Source of the DNA: Fagopyrum homotropicum
Taxonomy: Eukaryota > Streptophyta > Magnoliopsida > Caryophyllales > Polygonaceae
NCBI GenBank assembly: GCA_033239125.1
Contig: BSWB01000002.1
Location: 110,708,443-110,772,442 of the forward strand
DNA: 64,000 nt
Direction of reading: 5' to 3'
The notes under the pieces were generated by a model. It saw only the letters and a program-made list of their open reading frames with translations, did no database searches and was not told where the DNA came from. Each line of letters starts with the position of its first letter. The stretch's first letter is position 1. A program made the translations under genes and the position numbers. Below are positions 10,543 through 23,019 of the stretch, piece by piece.

Positions 10543-12289
10543 TGATAGCATGAATTATAGTCTATATTTTGGGACATGTTTAGACGTTTTATCTTCAAAA
10601 ATCTGCATGTTTAGATGTATATTATGTGATTATATTGTCGTTTCATCTACCTTTGCGGGAATCGAGGTCTACACCAAGTTTCGTTGTAATCGTAGGTAAA
10701 ATGGCACGTTTTGCATCAAAATGGAGCAAAAGGAGCTAAGGAGTCATTGGAGCTACATTCAGGAGCTTAAGGAAGAATCCAGGAATCATGAAATTGGATT
10801 GAAGATTCACTTTGGATCAGATTTGAGAGATTTCACATTCAGTTGTGATTCACCTCGGTCAGCTACAGTACCATCTCGACCGAGGTAATCCAGAGGAGCT
10901 GCTCGACCAAGGCGAACACCTTGGACGCGGCGAGAGATATTTTATTCTTGGCTGAGATCTTTTATTTTTGGAAAGAGGATCTTATATTTTTAGGCTGGAT
11001 TCCTGGAAGGAAGAAGATAATTTAGCCCATATATTTTACCTATTTTTATGGGAGTATATCTTTCTAAGATATCTTATCTTTGGGAGAGAATTTTCCTATA
11101 AAAAAGGTCGGCTTTTCCACAAATTCGACACCCGCTATAACCCCGCATACACCCACTACAGCTGGGAGATTTGAAGAACCTTTTTGAAGGTTGAAGGAAG
11201 ATTGAAGGAAGGAAGTTGATAGCTTTTATAGCGTTTGTGAAGGATTTTGTAAGATTCTCTTAGATTCCCTTTGTGTTGATTGTCTTGTTGGATTATGATC
11301 CAAGGAACGCTTGTTTGCTTAATAATTGATTCAGTTATTGAAGCCTTTTCCTTAAGGTTTTTGTGTTCAATTATTCACCTTCTTCCCTTATATTTGATTA
11401 TTGCATTCATGATGATGAGTGGCTAATTTTTTTGTGTGATTCTAGGGTGATTGGCTGAAGGTTGTGGGAAAAACAATGATAGAATAATCTTAATCATAGT
11501 AGGACCCTGAAAGTTCGAGTCTTTATCCTTAACCCTAGAACATCTCGCTCAGTCGATGAACATCTCGGCCGGGGTGGAATTCGTCTGACCGAGGTGACCC
11601 TTTCTGATCCGAAACTGAGAGTTAAGTGTTAGAGTTTGCCAAATCCTATTCTTATTACACCTTTCCTGGTTCAATGCAAGCCTAGGATGAGACTTACCCG
11701 GTAATTCCTTTGTTTGTTTACCTAAGATCATAAGTGTAGGTAATAAAAGTTTATCCTTTGTTGGGGTTTGAGTGTGCTTTCATCCCACCTTCGTGAGTTA
11801 GCCTGAGACTTACCCGGTAAAGGTTAATTTTATTCCCTTAGTTGGAGTGTTAGTTTGAGGATATAGTTCTTTTCCTTAATTCCTTGAGACTTACCCGGTA
11901 ATAGGAGTTACGGTTTGGGATTAGTGAGTAGTGAGACTTACCCGGTGATCTATTCCACTTTAGTAACACCTTCCTTTGCAAAATCTCAGCTTTGTCCGCT
12001 TATCTTTAGATCTTGAGTTGGAACCACAACTAGATGCTTTAATCCCTAGAATTGCATATTTTCTTTAGTTGACTTTTTATCATCTTTGATTGCTTTAATC
12101 GCTTTTATGGTTAGTAATTACATTGACAACCTATACCTGCTTTGTTTCACTAAGTCCCTGTGATCGAGCCTTGGAATTTCTTGCTTTTTACTACGATTGA
12201 CCCGTACACTACGGGTTCGCATCCTTGTTTTAAGCTTACATCTAGGGTTATAAATTTAAAGCTTGCACACACCGTTTGGAGCGAACACC
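10543..12289 (+). repeat. 3' LTR of family B Athila-like element
   Basis: Starts TGATAGCATG directly after the polypurine tract and ends GAGCGAACA. TATA-like TATAAAAAA lies at about 11097-11105. Features shared with other LTR families here: four copies of GAGACTTACCCGGT (11689, 11805, 11886, 11933), and near the end CCGTACACTACGGGTTCGC and TTATAAATTTAAAGCTT. Family B palindromes occur at about 10850-10905 and 11540-11600. No 5' partner LTR is in the window. Confidence 0.85.
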
Positions 12290-13310
12290 AAGAAATTGCA
12301 AACATCATTCGTGAAGGCACGTCTTTGTGAAAACGGACTCGAGTGTGCCCGATCAGGTAAATGTAAATGAGATGGTCGTGGACGACATTCGAACAACAAT
12401 AGAAACACGTGAATTGTCAGATTACGAGATAAAACAACTAAGCACATTGTGGAGGGCACTAGAAGATCCAAAGTGCGTGTTCATATAAGTGCTTGAACCG
12501 AATACCAACCCGGAAGTGTAGGCCAATGTATGACTAAAATGTGCGCAATAAATATGGTTTTGAGCACACTCGAGATAAAAAGGACAAAGCAAGAGAAGAG
12601 AAGAAATAAATATGCGGAAGATAAGCGGAAAAACAAACCGAAAAAGGAACGAGAACCAAGTGCGGCGATTGTGATAGAAGGTTATGATTTCGGGTTTAAC
12701 AATTTTGAGAGTAGTATGATTTTGTTGTCAGGTTCCTTAAGGATGTTGAGGGCGATGATGATTGTGGATTTCGAGCTCTTTGTGTATTGTTGGCCATGAG
12801 GGAGGATCAATGGCCACAAAAGCACATTACTTTGTTGATGGAGTTTTACTAAGAACCCTAATCGGTATTGAGTATTCTTAAACGAAGAAAACAAGAGCCT
12901 TGAGCATATGTAAAATATCACTGGTTGGTCTTCACGAAGGTGTTGTGACGCCTTTCATGTAGTGGATTACGGAGGATACAAGCCTCCCACTCGTTGAAAA
13001 AGAAATCACCCCCGGCACCCGGATATATCGGGCGTCTAGTTTGAGACCGACACCGTCATCATTTTTATCTCGATAAATATTATGTCTTTTCAAAATACTA
13101 GTAGTTTATCTTAAGTATATTTCCCTAATTTCGGTTCACATGTATATTGATTGCTTGCGCCAAGGGTTTTCCATATCGCATGTTCTTGCCTATTGGAGCA
13201 ACATGCATCATCCAAGTGTGGACGTAATAATTACCGAATATGCAACTCGAATTGCGGCGTTCCAGTTCCTTTGTGTTGCAAATGATCAACTCATACCTTA
13301 GTTATAGTTG
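12290..13310 (+). pseudogene. Relic of a FAR1-type MULE: transposase tail and OTU-like domain
   Basis: Broken frames match the tail of the MULE protein at 32238-35110. LSTLWRALEDPK (about 12440-12476) parallels LGTLWRSMQNPE; a Lys/Arg-rich stretch follows; NNFESSM parallels ENFESFM; and GDDDCGFRALCVLL (about 12749-12790) parallels GDGNCGFRVVAVLL, the OTU cysteine-protease motif. Several stops and frameshifts break it, and in this relic the usual DGNC reads DDDC. About 13150-13300 holds text resembling the end of the OTU region. The family B LTR ends exactly where the relic begins, so that element was probably inserted into an older MULE. Confidence 0.65.
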
Positions 13311-13995
13311 AATGATTTTTTGAAAGTTATTATGTTTATTATAACAATATATTTTGAAGTATACAATTCATTTAATTTCTTCTTACTCGGTTACATTTAT
13401 TACAAAATAAATTTAATAATGTGAAACAGAAAACGAAATTCATAAACTCAAAAATCGAGTTTACGTCAACTAAAACCGAAACTAAAAAAACATAAATATA
13501 AATCGATACCGAAACTCGTAAACTAAAAAACCGATACTCTTGTAAAATCGAAACTCGTATACCGTGGAACCCTTGATTAGACAAATTAATGGTACATTAA
13601 TAAGTGTACGTAAATTCTGCCGTAAATTACAACTCAATTCAAATCACTTTGAACTCTGAAGCGGTGAAGCTTGAGATTTGAAGTTGGAAGTTTGTAACTT
13701 TATTTGTGTGGGTGGCAGAGGCGGTAGGCCAGTTGGCAAGGGGAAGAAAATGACGGAATCGGTCGGCACTTGCGAGAGAGCCCGAGGGGCGTCTTGCTCC
13801 TCACGCGAGTTCAATTTTTGACGTGTCTCAATGACTAGCGTATATTCCTTCCTACAAATCCAACGGCTGTCATTCATCCTTACAAGTCCACGGTTTCCAT
13901 AATTCGTTGGATTTCCCAGCCGCCCTTTCCGTCCTCCAATGGTAAAAAAGTAAAAACCGTAACCTCTAAGGACATTTTGGTCAACTAAAACCACC
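13311..13995. other. Intergenic DNA upstream of pyruvate kinase
   Basis: 13311-13640 is AT-rich without a recognisable gene. 13640-13995 is the proximal upstream region of the kinase gene. A 116-residue open frame on the other strand (13644-13994) shows no known motif. Confidence 0.5.
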
Positions 13996-14001
13996 TATAA
14001 A
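13996..14001 (+). promoter_or_regulatory. Candidate TATA box of the pyruvate kinase gene
   Basis: TATAAA in the context CCACCTATAAACC, 121 bp before the start codon. A transcript starting about 30 bp downstream would have a 5' leader of roughly 90 bases. Inferred from motif and spacing. Confidence 0.5.
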
Positions 14002-14116
14002 CCTCAAGCCATCGTCTATATTCCAGCTTCCACTCTGACCCAACCCAACTCAGCAGCACTAAATTCCCCTCATAGGCTTTCTCCTCAGCCGCCGACGCCG
14101 GGGAAAACAAGAAACA

Positions 14117-17100
14117 ATGTCGCACTCTTTGTCCTTCCGTTTCTTCTCCCCGTCACTCCCCATCGCTCGCCGTCCACGTTTCTCAATCTCCGCCGTCCAA
14201 TCCGAAGCCAAGCCCAAGTCTCCCACCCCCCTCGTTTCATACCCTACCACGTCCTCCTCGCCGCCGGTTCTCCCCGTTCCTCCTGCCACGGATTCTTCCA
14301 TTTGGGATTCTTTCTGCCTCGAGGTTGACCCGGTCGTCGAATCGGAGCTCAATGAGAACGGCTTCGGGTCAACTCGGAGGACCAAGGTGGTGTGCACCAT
14401 CGGGCCTCGCACGTGCGGCTTTGATGAGCTTGAGGTGCTAGCTTCCGGTGGGATGAATGTCGCTCGGCTTAATTTGTGCCATAACACGCTTCAGTGGCAC
14501 CGAGACGTGATTCGGCGTGTGAAGAGGTTGAATGAGGAGAAGGGGTTCGCCGTCGCTGTTATGGTGGATACTCAGGGCAGCGAAATCCATTTGGACGATC
14601 TTGATGGCGCCACGTCATCTACCAAGGCCGAGGTCTACTTGCCTTTTTCTCTTTCCTTTTGTCGGCGTCTGTTAATTAGTTTTAATTGCGGGGTTTGATT
14701 TTTCATTTATGTGGTTCTCGTTGCTCGCTTTTGGTATCTGTCACTTTTGTCTCTTGCTTTGAATTTATTGAGGTGTTTGTGCTTGAAATTCCGACTATTC
14801 AAAGCTATGATGCTAGTGAGATGGAAAGACATGCTGTTTTTTTATATCTTCTGCTCGACTACCTTATGATAGTTTCCTGTAAAATTAGCTTGCATACGCC
14901 CAACTTGTTTATGATTTCCCAAAATTTGGCCATAAAACAAAAGAGATGAATTTGAATTTTGAATGATGATATATATACTTGGGATTCGTCTCCACTAGAA
15001 CTTCATGTGGAGTAACGAGGTGATTATGACAATACACAAAGATTATTCTATACTTTGGCCCTGCTAAATTTAAGTTATTACAATTCTTCGTGAACTATGC
15101 TACGAGCTCAAAATGGTCTATTATCTTGGGCAGGACGGACATGTATGGACCTTCAGCATCCGATCTTTTGATTCCAATCGTCCGGATCGAACTGTGGGTG
15201 TGAGCTATGATGGGTTTGCTGAAGGTATGCGGTTTTGAAGAAACCTGTTGCTTTAAAGAATTCTTCCTGCAGCTGTTTCATTTGGTTTTTTATTATTGGT
15301 CTTATGATGTGGCAGATGTGCAAGTGGGTGATGAGCTTCTAGTCGATGGTGGAATGGTACGGTTCGAGGTGATTGAAAAAATTGGCCCAGATGTTAAATG
15401 CAAGTGCATTGATCCCGGTTTGTTGTTGCCTCGTGCAAATCTTGCATTGTGGAGAAACGGGAGGCTGGTTCGAGATCATACGGCTATGCTTCCTACAATC
15501 ACAGCTAAGGTTGGTCCATCTCATTTAAGTATTCTGTAGAGCACAACAAACCCCTTTGTTAACTCTGCTAGCTCTAATATTTGGATCCAGAATTACTAAT
15601 AGGAAATTCTAGCCCATGAGATTTTGTAATTTCCACATAGTATCCAAATTTTTATAGAAGTCCACATTATGCACATTGTGTCTCCACAAATGCACCTCCG
15701 TGACCATTTCCTCCTTTTCTTAATGGTATGACACTTTCAAATCAATTAAAAACATATCAAAATTTGAAGCTTTACTATTAGGGAGTTGTTCAGGTATGGA
15801 CCAAACTTCCGGTATGATTTTACCGACACTTGAACCAAACGTCTATAAAATATGAACGGTTAGTTGTTAAAATATGAAGTGTTAGTTGATAAAATCCTTA
15901 GTTCAAATTTTGAGAATGAAATTTTAGTTGATAAAAAGTGAACTAAAATGATACAAAAAAGTTAATGGTTGTAATAATGAACTAAAGGTTGTGACATAAT
16001 AAACTAAATGTTAGAGAAATATGAACTATTTAAAAACCTTTATTAACTAGTACTTCATATATTACAAACATCTAAGAACACATTCCTTATAACGAGGTGT
16101 GTTTATATAATTGAGTCTACAAAATTACTTTTGCTTCTATCTTTTTATCAATTTATTTGAACCCATCAATTATAAGAATCTTGACAATTTAAGTGATTAA
16201 AAAGTGTCATGCCATGAATGGAAAGGGAATTGGTTATGGAGGTGAATTTGTAAAGACCTCATGGACATAATGTGGATATTTATAGAAGGGTGGTTACTAT
16301 ATGAAACTTGCAAAACCTCATGAGCACCATGTGGAGTATCTCAACCTAATAATCTGCTACAAACATTTTTATATGCTCTTTTGGATCTGCTGCATTATTA
16401 TTTAATCCCAATTGTCAAGTTACGCAAATCCACTTCGGTTCTTTGGAATTTTCTCTCAGTTCAGTGGAATGTAATGGAGTAGCATCTCTTGCCCAAGATA
16501 ATTGTTTTCTTCCCTGTTTTATGTAATAGCAAACTTTCTGCTTATAGACACAACTTTTCTTCGTTTTAGGATTGGCTGGATATAGATTTTGCTATAGACG
16601 AAGGAGTGGATTTCATTGCACTATCATTTGTCCAGTCTGCCGAGGCCATTAATGATCTCAGGGGCTATATTGCTGAGCGCAACCCAAAGAGGTAACCAGT
16701 TTTTTATGCGAGTTTTATTATTTCTTCCTCAATGTTTTCTTGATTATGGCAAAAAAGTGATCTAGATTATCCATAACCCATCTCTCCTCAGGACCTATTT
16801 AATTAAGCAAACTGGTAAATTTGTGTCCAATCAAATCTGTGCATCATCAGTGCTTTCCTATTGGGATTTCTCTCTTTGACACAATATAACTCTGCATCCT
16901 TTCTACTCATACAGGGATGTAGCTATAATCGCAAAGATTGAGAGCATTGATTCTTTAAAGAACTTGGAAGGTATCATCAAGGCATCAGATGGTGCCATGG
17001 TTGCCCGAGGAGATATGGGTTCACAGATACCCTTGGAACATGTCCCACTTGTCCAAGAGAAGATTGTTCAGCTGTGTAGAGAGCTGAATAAGCCTGTCAT

Positions 17101-18180
17101 TGTAGCCTCTCAGCTTCTAGAATCCATGATAGAGTACCCTATACCGACAAGAGCAGAAGTAGCTGATGTTTCTGATGCTGTTAGGCAACATGCTGATGCC
17201 CTGATGCTCTCTGGGGAATCAGCAATGGGAAAGTACCCTGAAAAGGCTTTGTCTGTCCTTAGGAGTGTCAGTTTGAGAATGGAGAAATGGCTTCGTGACG
17301 AGACGTCTCAGGAGTATCTGGAACTCCCAAGCATTACATCTTCATCATCACCAGAGTATATTCCGGAGGAAATATGCAACGTGGCTGCTAAATTAGGTAA
17401 GCAACTCTCTTTCGGAATTATTTATTTTATCTTGTTTGCTGTCTTTTAATGGGGTTAACTCCCATCAAAAAGAAAAACAGATCAGAATCAAGAGATGTTC
17501 AGGAAATCATGGGAGTTAGATTTATGACAACAAGGAAAATTAATGACAAAAAGAAAAACATATGTAAGGATAGTCATCCAGACTTACGAAGACATCCTAT
17601 CCTTTGACAAATTTGGGAAACAGAAAATCAGCAGCTAAACTTATCCCTTTTATTGTCAAAGGGAAAATGATGTCTCTCTATGTTAAAATCAATGGGCTCT
17701 CCTTCATATGCAGGGTTTTCCATTTCGTAATTAGTCATTTCTAATGCAACTTGAGATGACACCCCATATATGAAAGGACAGTGATCCGTGGCATGTCCTT
17801 GAGATGGTCTGTTATAACTTTGTTCTGTTATCGCGATTATAAAAAGAATGTTCTGCATTGTCTTTTGGATGATTTCAGCCGACAACCTTAAGGCAGATGC
17901 AATTTTCGTATACACAAAAGATGGGAGCATGGCATCGCTTCTCTCAAGGTGTCGACCATCATGCCCCATAATCGCCTTCACGACAACATCGTCCGTGAGG
18001 CGTCGTTTGAGTCTACAATGGGGAGTGACCTCCTTTCGGCTCAACTTTCTAGAAGACATGGAGACGACCCTAAGCCGTACCTTCTCTCTGCTGAGTGCAA
18101 GAAGGATGATCCGACGAGGGAATGTCATCGTTGTTGTGTCTGACTGGCTCCAATCCGTTCAAGTCAAACAAGTCCCGTGA
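14117..18180 (+). CDS. PKP4: Plastid-type pyruvate kinase, PKP4-like, six exons
   Basis: Pyruvate kinase transfers phosphate from phosphoenolpyruvate to ADP, the last glycolytic step. Exons: 14117-14632, 15134-15224, 15316-15509, 16570-16691, 16915-17396, 17879-18180. All introns are GT-AG and phases join into a 568-residue protein. The Ser/Pro/Arg-rich first 60 or so residues look like a plastid transit peptide. The barrel begins at TKVVCTIGPRT (about 89-99). Substrate and metal residues appear in ARLN (116-119), AKIES (Lys315, Glu317) and MVARGDMG (Asp341). The C-terminal domain starts about residue 469. Departures from classical enzymes: the Lys of DTKGPEIR is Gln153 (DTQGSEIH), and the catalytic Thr of VICATQ is Ser373 (VIVASQ). 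As I recall the family, these fit the divergent PKP4 group (Arabidopsis At3g49160), whose activity is less certain than that of PKP1/PKP2. No stops or frameshifts: an intact host gene. Confidence 0.93.
15606..16340. mobile_element. Inverted-repeat (MITE-like) element in intron 3 of pyruvate kinase
   Basis: The two ends of this roughly 730-bp stretch are imperfect inverted repeats of about 140 bp. The left arm has CCCATGAGATTTTG and TCCACATTATG; the right arm, read backwards, has CTCATGAGGTTTTG and TCCACATTATG, and both then reach an ACCTCC(A/G)T block and ATGACACTTT. The centre is AT-rich and non-coding. I could not find a clean target duplication, so exact ends and superfamily are open. It accounts for most of the 1.06-kb intron. 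Confidence 0.7.
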
Positions 18181-18480
18181 AGTTGAAGCCAGAAAGACAA
18201 ACCAAACCCAGATTTCTGCACATTCCACTGATTGAAAATGGAGTGCTTTTGCTGTACTTGGCATTGCTAGAATAGTGATTATTCATCCATAATAGAGGGT
18301 AGGTATAGCCGGAATTGACATAAACATTATTCTTTGGATTATATACGTAGTTAGTTATGTACCCTGTGTGTGTGGCGAGTGCTTTGTCTAAGGATAATGG
18401 ATTGTCTAGTTGTATTTTTATTGAATACTTTTAAATATTTTCTTGGTTACTTGCACAGTAAACTTAGCCTCCTTTGTTGT
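18181..18480 (+). other. Probable 3' UTR of pyruvate kinase
   Basis: Moderately AT-rich sequence after the stop codon with several AATA/ATTGAATA-type stretches (about 18415-18440) that could serve as plant polyadenylation signals. The end is an estimate. Confidence 0.45.
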
Positions 18481-20159
18481 AAATGAATCTAGTCTAGATG
18501 TTCTTCATAAACTTTTTTTTGAAATCACATAATTTCATGCAAAATGCATCGTCCATTTTATTTCCCTTTAGGGTATTAACCGCAATTACTTCAAATCATA
18601 AATAATGATTTCAAAAAATTTTATAAACAAACATATACGTATGGAGTAGATTCGTTTTCATTCCGTTTTCATTCATGTTAGGTTTTCGTTTCCGGAATTA
18701 AAATCAAACGGGCCCTTATGTAAAACATGATGCTAAGTTCATGTGATGAAACGCGCGTCCTATAGCACATACAAACCATAGAGATTAGTAATATTTATAT
18801 ATTCTATTAAAATGGCCTACAGGTGCGGTCTCCCAAACTCATCCATCTTTAACTTTTTTTCAATTCAATTACTAATTTGTTATAATATATTTATGGTTTT
18901 GTCATTTTTTTTATATCAAATTAACTAATTTTACTTTCGTTAGAATTGTTGCACGATTTTAAGAAATGAATTCAATTCAACTATTCAATATTATTGATAT
19001 CTTATAATTAATAATTAATAAAAAAAATATTTTTTAAATTACCTAATTACTTACCTAATTAATTTTTTAAATAACTTAATTGTTTTATAGAATAAACAAA
19101 TATTTTAAGCTAACAATATAATTTATAGTGCTTTTTAAAAAATGGACAAACGATTCACCTAATTAATTTTGGAAAATTTCGGATGGTACTCCTTTGGTTT
19201 GGGGTTTTCCGGATTTTGTCTAAAAGGTTTTTTTTTTGCCCGACTGATACCCTTATACTTTTATGTTTTCCGAAAAATGCCAAATCCATCCAAAGCATTA
19301 ACGAACGTTATCATTTTTTTTCCTCAAACTCTCTTGAGTCTCGAGTCTCTTCTCGACCTAGACGACGGACGAATAGCTCAAGCTGCTTCTCCTTCTTCTT
19401 CAACATAATTGAAACTCTAACCATAACTTTAATTCGGGATTTTATTTCAGATACAAGTGTACTTCAACAAGTTTGCGATTGTTCTTCTCCTCTATTCTCA
19501 ACCAAAACACGATTTTGGGATTTTGCTTGTGTATGAATTTGAAAGTTTTTGGATGTCAATACATAATAATATTGTTGTAATATGAGGTCATATATTGAAA
19601 CACATAAACCAATTTGAAAATTGAAACAAAGAATCAAATTTGAAAAATGAAACAAAGGATTTTGAAGATGAACTTGAACCATAAACATTGATGTTGTTGT
19701 AATTACTCTTTGCTTCTATGACATATAGTGTGTGTTTGGCAAAAAAAAAATAAAACACTAGTGTGTATGTATTTTAGTGTTTTTGGTAGTATTTTGTGTT
19801 TTTTTTTTAGTGTTGTAGCATTTAAAAACATTCGTACGTGTTGGTATGGCTAGTGTTTTTTCCCATAGTGTTTTTCGTACAAAAATACTAAAATGTCCTT
19901 ACTTTCATCCAAATTACAATACATATCCACATATATATATTACTTGTCATCTCACATTAATTTACCAAAACCCTGGCTTGCAAAGAGGGATCCGCGCCGA
20001 CGGCGAACATGGTCGACCTGAAGATCTGTTGAACCAAGTCGCCTTCTCCGTTGTTGGGTTTGAAGTCGTATTCTTCCTTGTTTGCTTGCAGTCTGACTTC
20101 GAAGTCTTCTTCCTTCATTTCAATTCGTGGCATGAATATGAACTAGGTAAATTCTTTGT
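18481..20159. other. AT-rich intergenic DNA
   Basis: Long A/T runs with short open frames (about 19169-19536) that have no recognisable motif. About 19720-19860 has repeated TAGTGT-type words that could be the remains of a small element. I see no gene. Confidence 0.5.
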
Positions 20160-21060
20160 AGTCCTGTTTTTCCTTGGTCCTTGCTTACAATACCTCATTG
20201 ATCCGGCTCAAGTTGCATTTGTACCGGGTAGACTTATGTTGGACAATGTGTTTTTGGTTCAAGAGTTTCTTCGACGGTACAATGTAAAACGTGACGCTAG
20301 GATATGTTTCTTGAATATTGATCTAGTCAAAGCTTATGACACGGTATCGTGGCAGTTTTTGGAGTTTGCCTCCGCACTCTGGGATTGCCTTTGAGGTTCA
20401 TCAATTGGGTTATGGAATGTGTTTCGTTAGCCTCATATTCCTTCAAGATTAACAATTCCTTGATATAGATCCAGTTTTTGGAGTTTGCCCTCCGCACTCT
20501 GGGATTGCCTTTGACACGGTATCATGGCCACCTTGAAGAGGCTTCCGACTAAAGATAGCATGCAATTCCTTGATATAGATCCAGTTTGTCATCTCTATAG
20601 AAGATAGGTTGAATCACACGAACACCTGTTTTTCCGTTGTAGATATATGTGTGGTATATGTAGGGATATAAGGTGGGATTTTGGCATGGCATCAGGGCTG
20701 GGGACATTGGATTTTGCTCTCCGATGGCTGAAGCGCAGGGTACGCCGGAAGGATAGAAGATGGGCCTTGGTAGCCACGATTTATTACATTTGGCATGCCC
20801 GTAACAGCCTCATGTTTGAGGGAAATCGGTTGCCGGAGGAGGTTGTGATAAGGCTAGTCAAGACTCATGTGTTTCGGATATTGTATGAAGCTTTCCGTAA
20901 CTATGTTGGTGATGTTGTCAATGGTGTGTAAGCAAGGCTGGTGTAGCAGGATGTGGGGTTTTATAGGTTTGGTTTTGGCTTTACCAAGCCACTTGTTGTA
21001 TTTAGGTTGTTTATGAGGGTGTATAGCTTATACAGACGCATGTGGCTTGTATTATATTAA
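20160..21060 (+). pseudogene. Rearranged LINE relic (reverse transcriptase and zinc-binding end)
   Basis: 20190-20365 encodes non-LTR reverse transcriptase text (QVAFVPGRLMLDN, then NIDLVKAYDTVSWQFLEF). At 20613-20650 EHLFFRCRYMC matches the reverse transcriptase zinc-binding domain, and 20760-20910 (TIYYIWHARNSLMFEG) is the usual end of plant LINE ORF2. The polymerase core with its catalytic Asp pair is missing. Two short blocks are repeated: 20352-20393 again at 20470-20512, and 20453-20478 again at 20562-20587. This shows local scrambling. It is a dead copy. Confidence 0.8.
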
Positions 21061-21394
21061 GTCTGCCTCCTTCTCCGAGTGTGTACGGATGAACTATGAT
21101 GTTTTGTAGCTGAACACGTGTCATACCATGTAAGTAGGCACCTTTACCATTCTATGAATTAACCAGCAACTGAGTACAAGCAAGATAAAGAACACTTGTT
21201 CAAGTTATTGCAGATAACACAGGAAGCTCACTTTCTTGACAAATCATAACCTGGTTCCTTGACAAACCATAACCTGGTTCCAAAGTCGCATCCCAATCAT
21301 TTAGCTTCCACAAGCAAGACATTCATCACGATTGTCAAAGAAATACCATTTGCGCCATTTTTGTAATGTCAACATCTTCAACACTACTCTTCTC

Positions 21395-21730
21395 AAGTGA
21401 TAGGCGATTCAATACGGTCCGGTTCGGTCCAAGATATTACGGTCCGGTCCTGAACTGTAATGTTCCTGTTCGATCGGACCGGATTTTGAACACAATATTT
21501 TATAACTTGAACAGTAGGCGGCCCGGTCCGGTCCAAACTAGTACTGACCGGATTTATTACAAACAAAAAATATATTTTTGATTTTTTTTAAAATAAATTA
21601 AAACGGTCCGGACCGGACCATAATGGTCAGTCCGATCGATCCATGGACCTTTTCACACAAGTAGTGATACGGTCCGGTCCGTGAATTTACGGTCCGGTCC
21701 AGTTCGGTCTGAACCGTTTGAAAACCTTAG
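21395..21730. repeat. CGGTCC-rich inverted-repeat segment
   Basis: About a dozen copies of CGGTCCGGTCC-like words in both orientations, unlike the AT-rich surroundings. The left part has TACGGTCCGGTTCGGTCC and the right part TACGGTCCGGTCCGTGAA, around an AT-rich centre near 21540-21600. It looks like a small non-autonomous DNA element with repetitive ends; I found no convincing target duplication. Confidence 0.5.
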
Positions 21731-23019
21731 GCGATTGTACAAAATGATGAAGAATATAATCAAGCGAAAATCAGCAACAACTCTTCATCTTAGATAATAC
21801 ATTCCAGTCTTTAATTAACCCCATAGATCAGGCATAAAAGTCTAGAGAAGTGAGTTTTCCAAAGTTTGGTTGATCAATGTAGCAGCCACAATCAACCGAC
21901 ATGTCAACCAAGGTCCTTTCTTTGATCTCCCAGACAGTTCTAATTTAAGTATCTAAAATCAGTACAAGGAAAAAAAAAATGAAGTAACAATAAGCAATTT
22001 TTTCAACATTAGCCAGATTCTTACTCAGCAAGCCCATGCGTATTGTTGTGATGCTCAACTTTTAATTTCCAAACAACAACTAAGACAACAAAATAACAGT
22101 AACAATGTGATTTATATATGCATTTTTGTTACAGCCAAAGTCTTCAACATGACTAAGCTGAATATCAGTTAATATAAGTTTTAAGAAAAATCAGTCCCCC
22201 GAGCCAATCAAAACATCGAAGGAAATGTGTCATTAACATTGAAATGTAATTACTGATTATGTTATAGGACCATATATAGAGACATATAATCCGATAATAC
22301 TATATAGTCATGACATTTTGCTAGAAGTCAACTGTAACTTATGTATTTTATATGATAAAATATGTTGCTGGTACTATCGGATCCTACGAGGTCACACTCA
22401 TTGGGTTGATAGACTTGATCATTTAATGAGGAGATATAATATATAAGAGTATATGTTATAATGTTTAATTTGATAACAGTGTGTATTTATTAGATAATAA
22501 GGTGTTACTTTTTAATAAAAGTTAATGTTAAAAGATAAGATTTCTAGATGATATCCTTATCCAAAAAACATTATAACAGAGGGACTTTCTTAGAGAAAGC
22601 TCTAACCCTTCATTCACACGACTTTGACTGAGGTATCAAAAACGATTTTGGCCGAGGTATCACGGCTTTGTTTAATATCAAAGATCTATATCCGGGTTCA
22701 CGTTTGAAGCTCTCAAATCTCTCCCTCAAGGTAGGAGTTCACGAATAGAAAGTATTCATTTTTCTTTAAACTTGTCTAATCGATTATACATATGATCCTC
22801 GATTAGATATTTAGGAAAACTTGTTTGCTGAAATTCCGCTTTTACACGTCTAAAATCTCAAACAGAAATTTCATTGCATTACCTCCCTGTAAATGGAGCA
22901 TCGCACTATCCAAATCTTTAGATCCTCCAAAATTACCAACCATCCCATCTAAACCCAACATTTCATGTTTCACAAAATTTATTATTATCAACACAGGTTG
23001 TGTTTTGTGAAAACTATAG
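21731..23019. other. Intergenic DNA, no gene seen
   Basis: AT-rich DNA. Around 22615-22680 three short GAGGTATCA/CGGC-type words echo the palindrome-bearing LTR leaders elsewhere in the window, so an old LTR fragment is possible, but no domain or LTR pair is visible. Confidence 0.4.

Larger units (their letters stand above)
4512..12289 (+). mobile_element. Athila-like Ty3 retrotransposon (family B), 5'-truncated
   Basis: This is the 3' part of an Athila-type element: end of reverse transcriptase and RNase H (4511-5245), a deletion covering nearly all of integrase, a solo LTR insertion of family A (5420-7072), the late ORF (7736-9118), a long non-coding spacer, a polypurine tract (about 10526-10542) and the 3' LTR (10543-12289). 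There is no 5' LTR or gag. The order and the late ORF match the complete family A element at 35111-48328, but LTR and late ORF are clearly diverged, so I treat B as a separate family. Confidence 0.85.

Noticed and set aside
13644..13994. 116-residue open frame antisense to the kinase upstream region
   Set aside because: No motif; overlaps the probable promoter.
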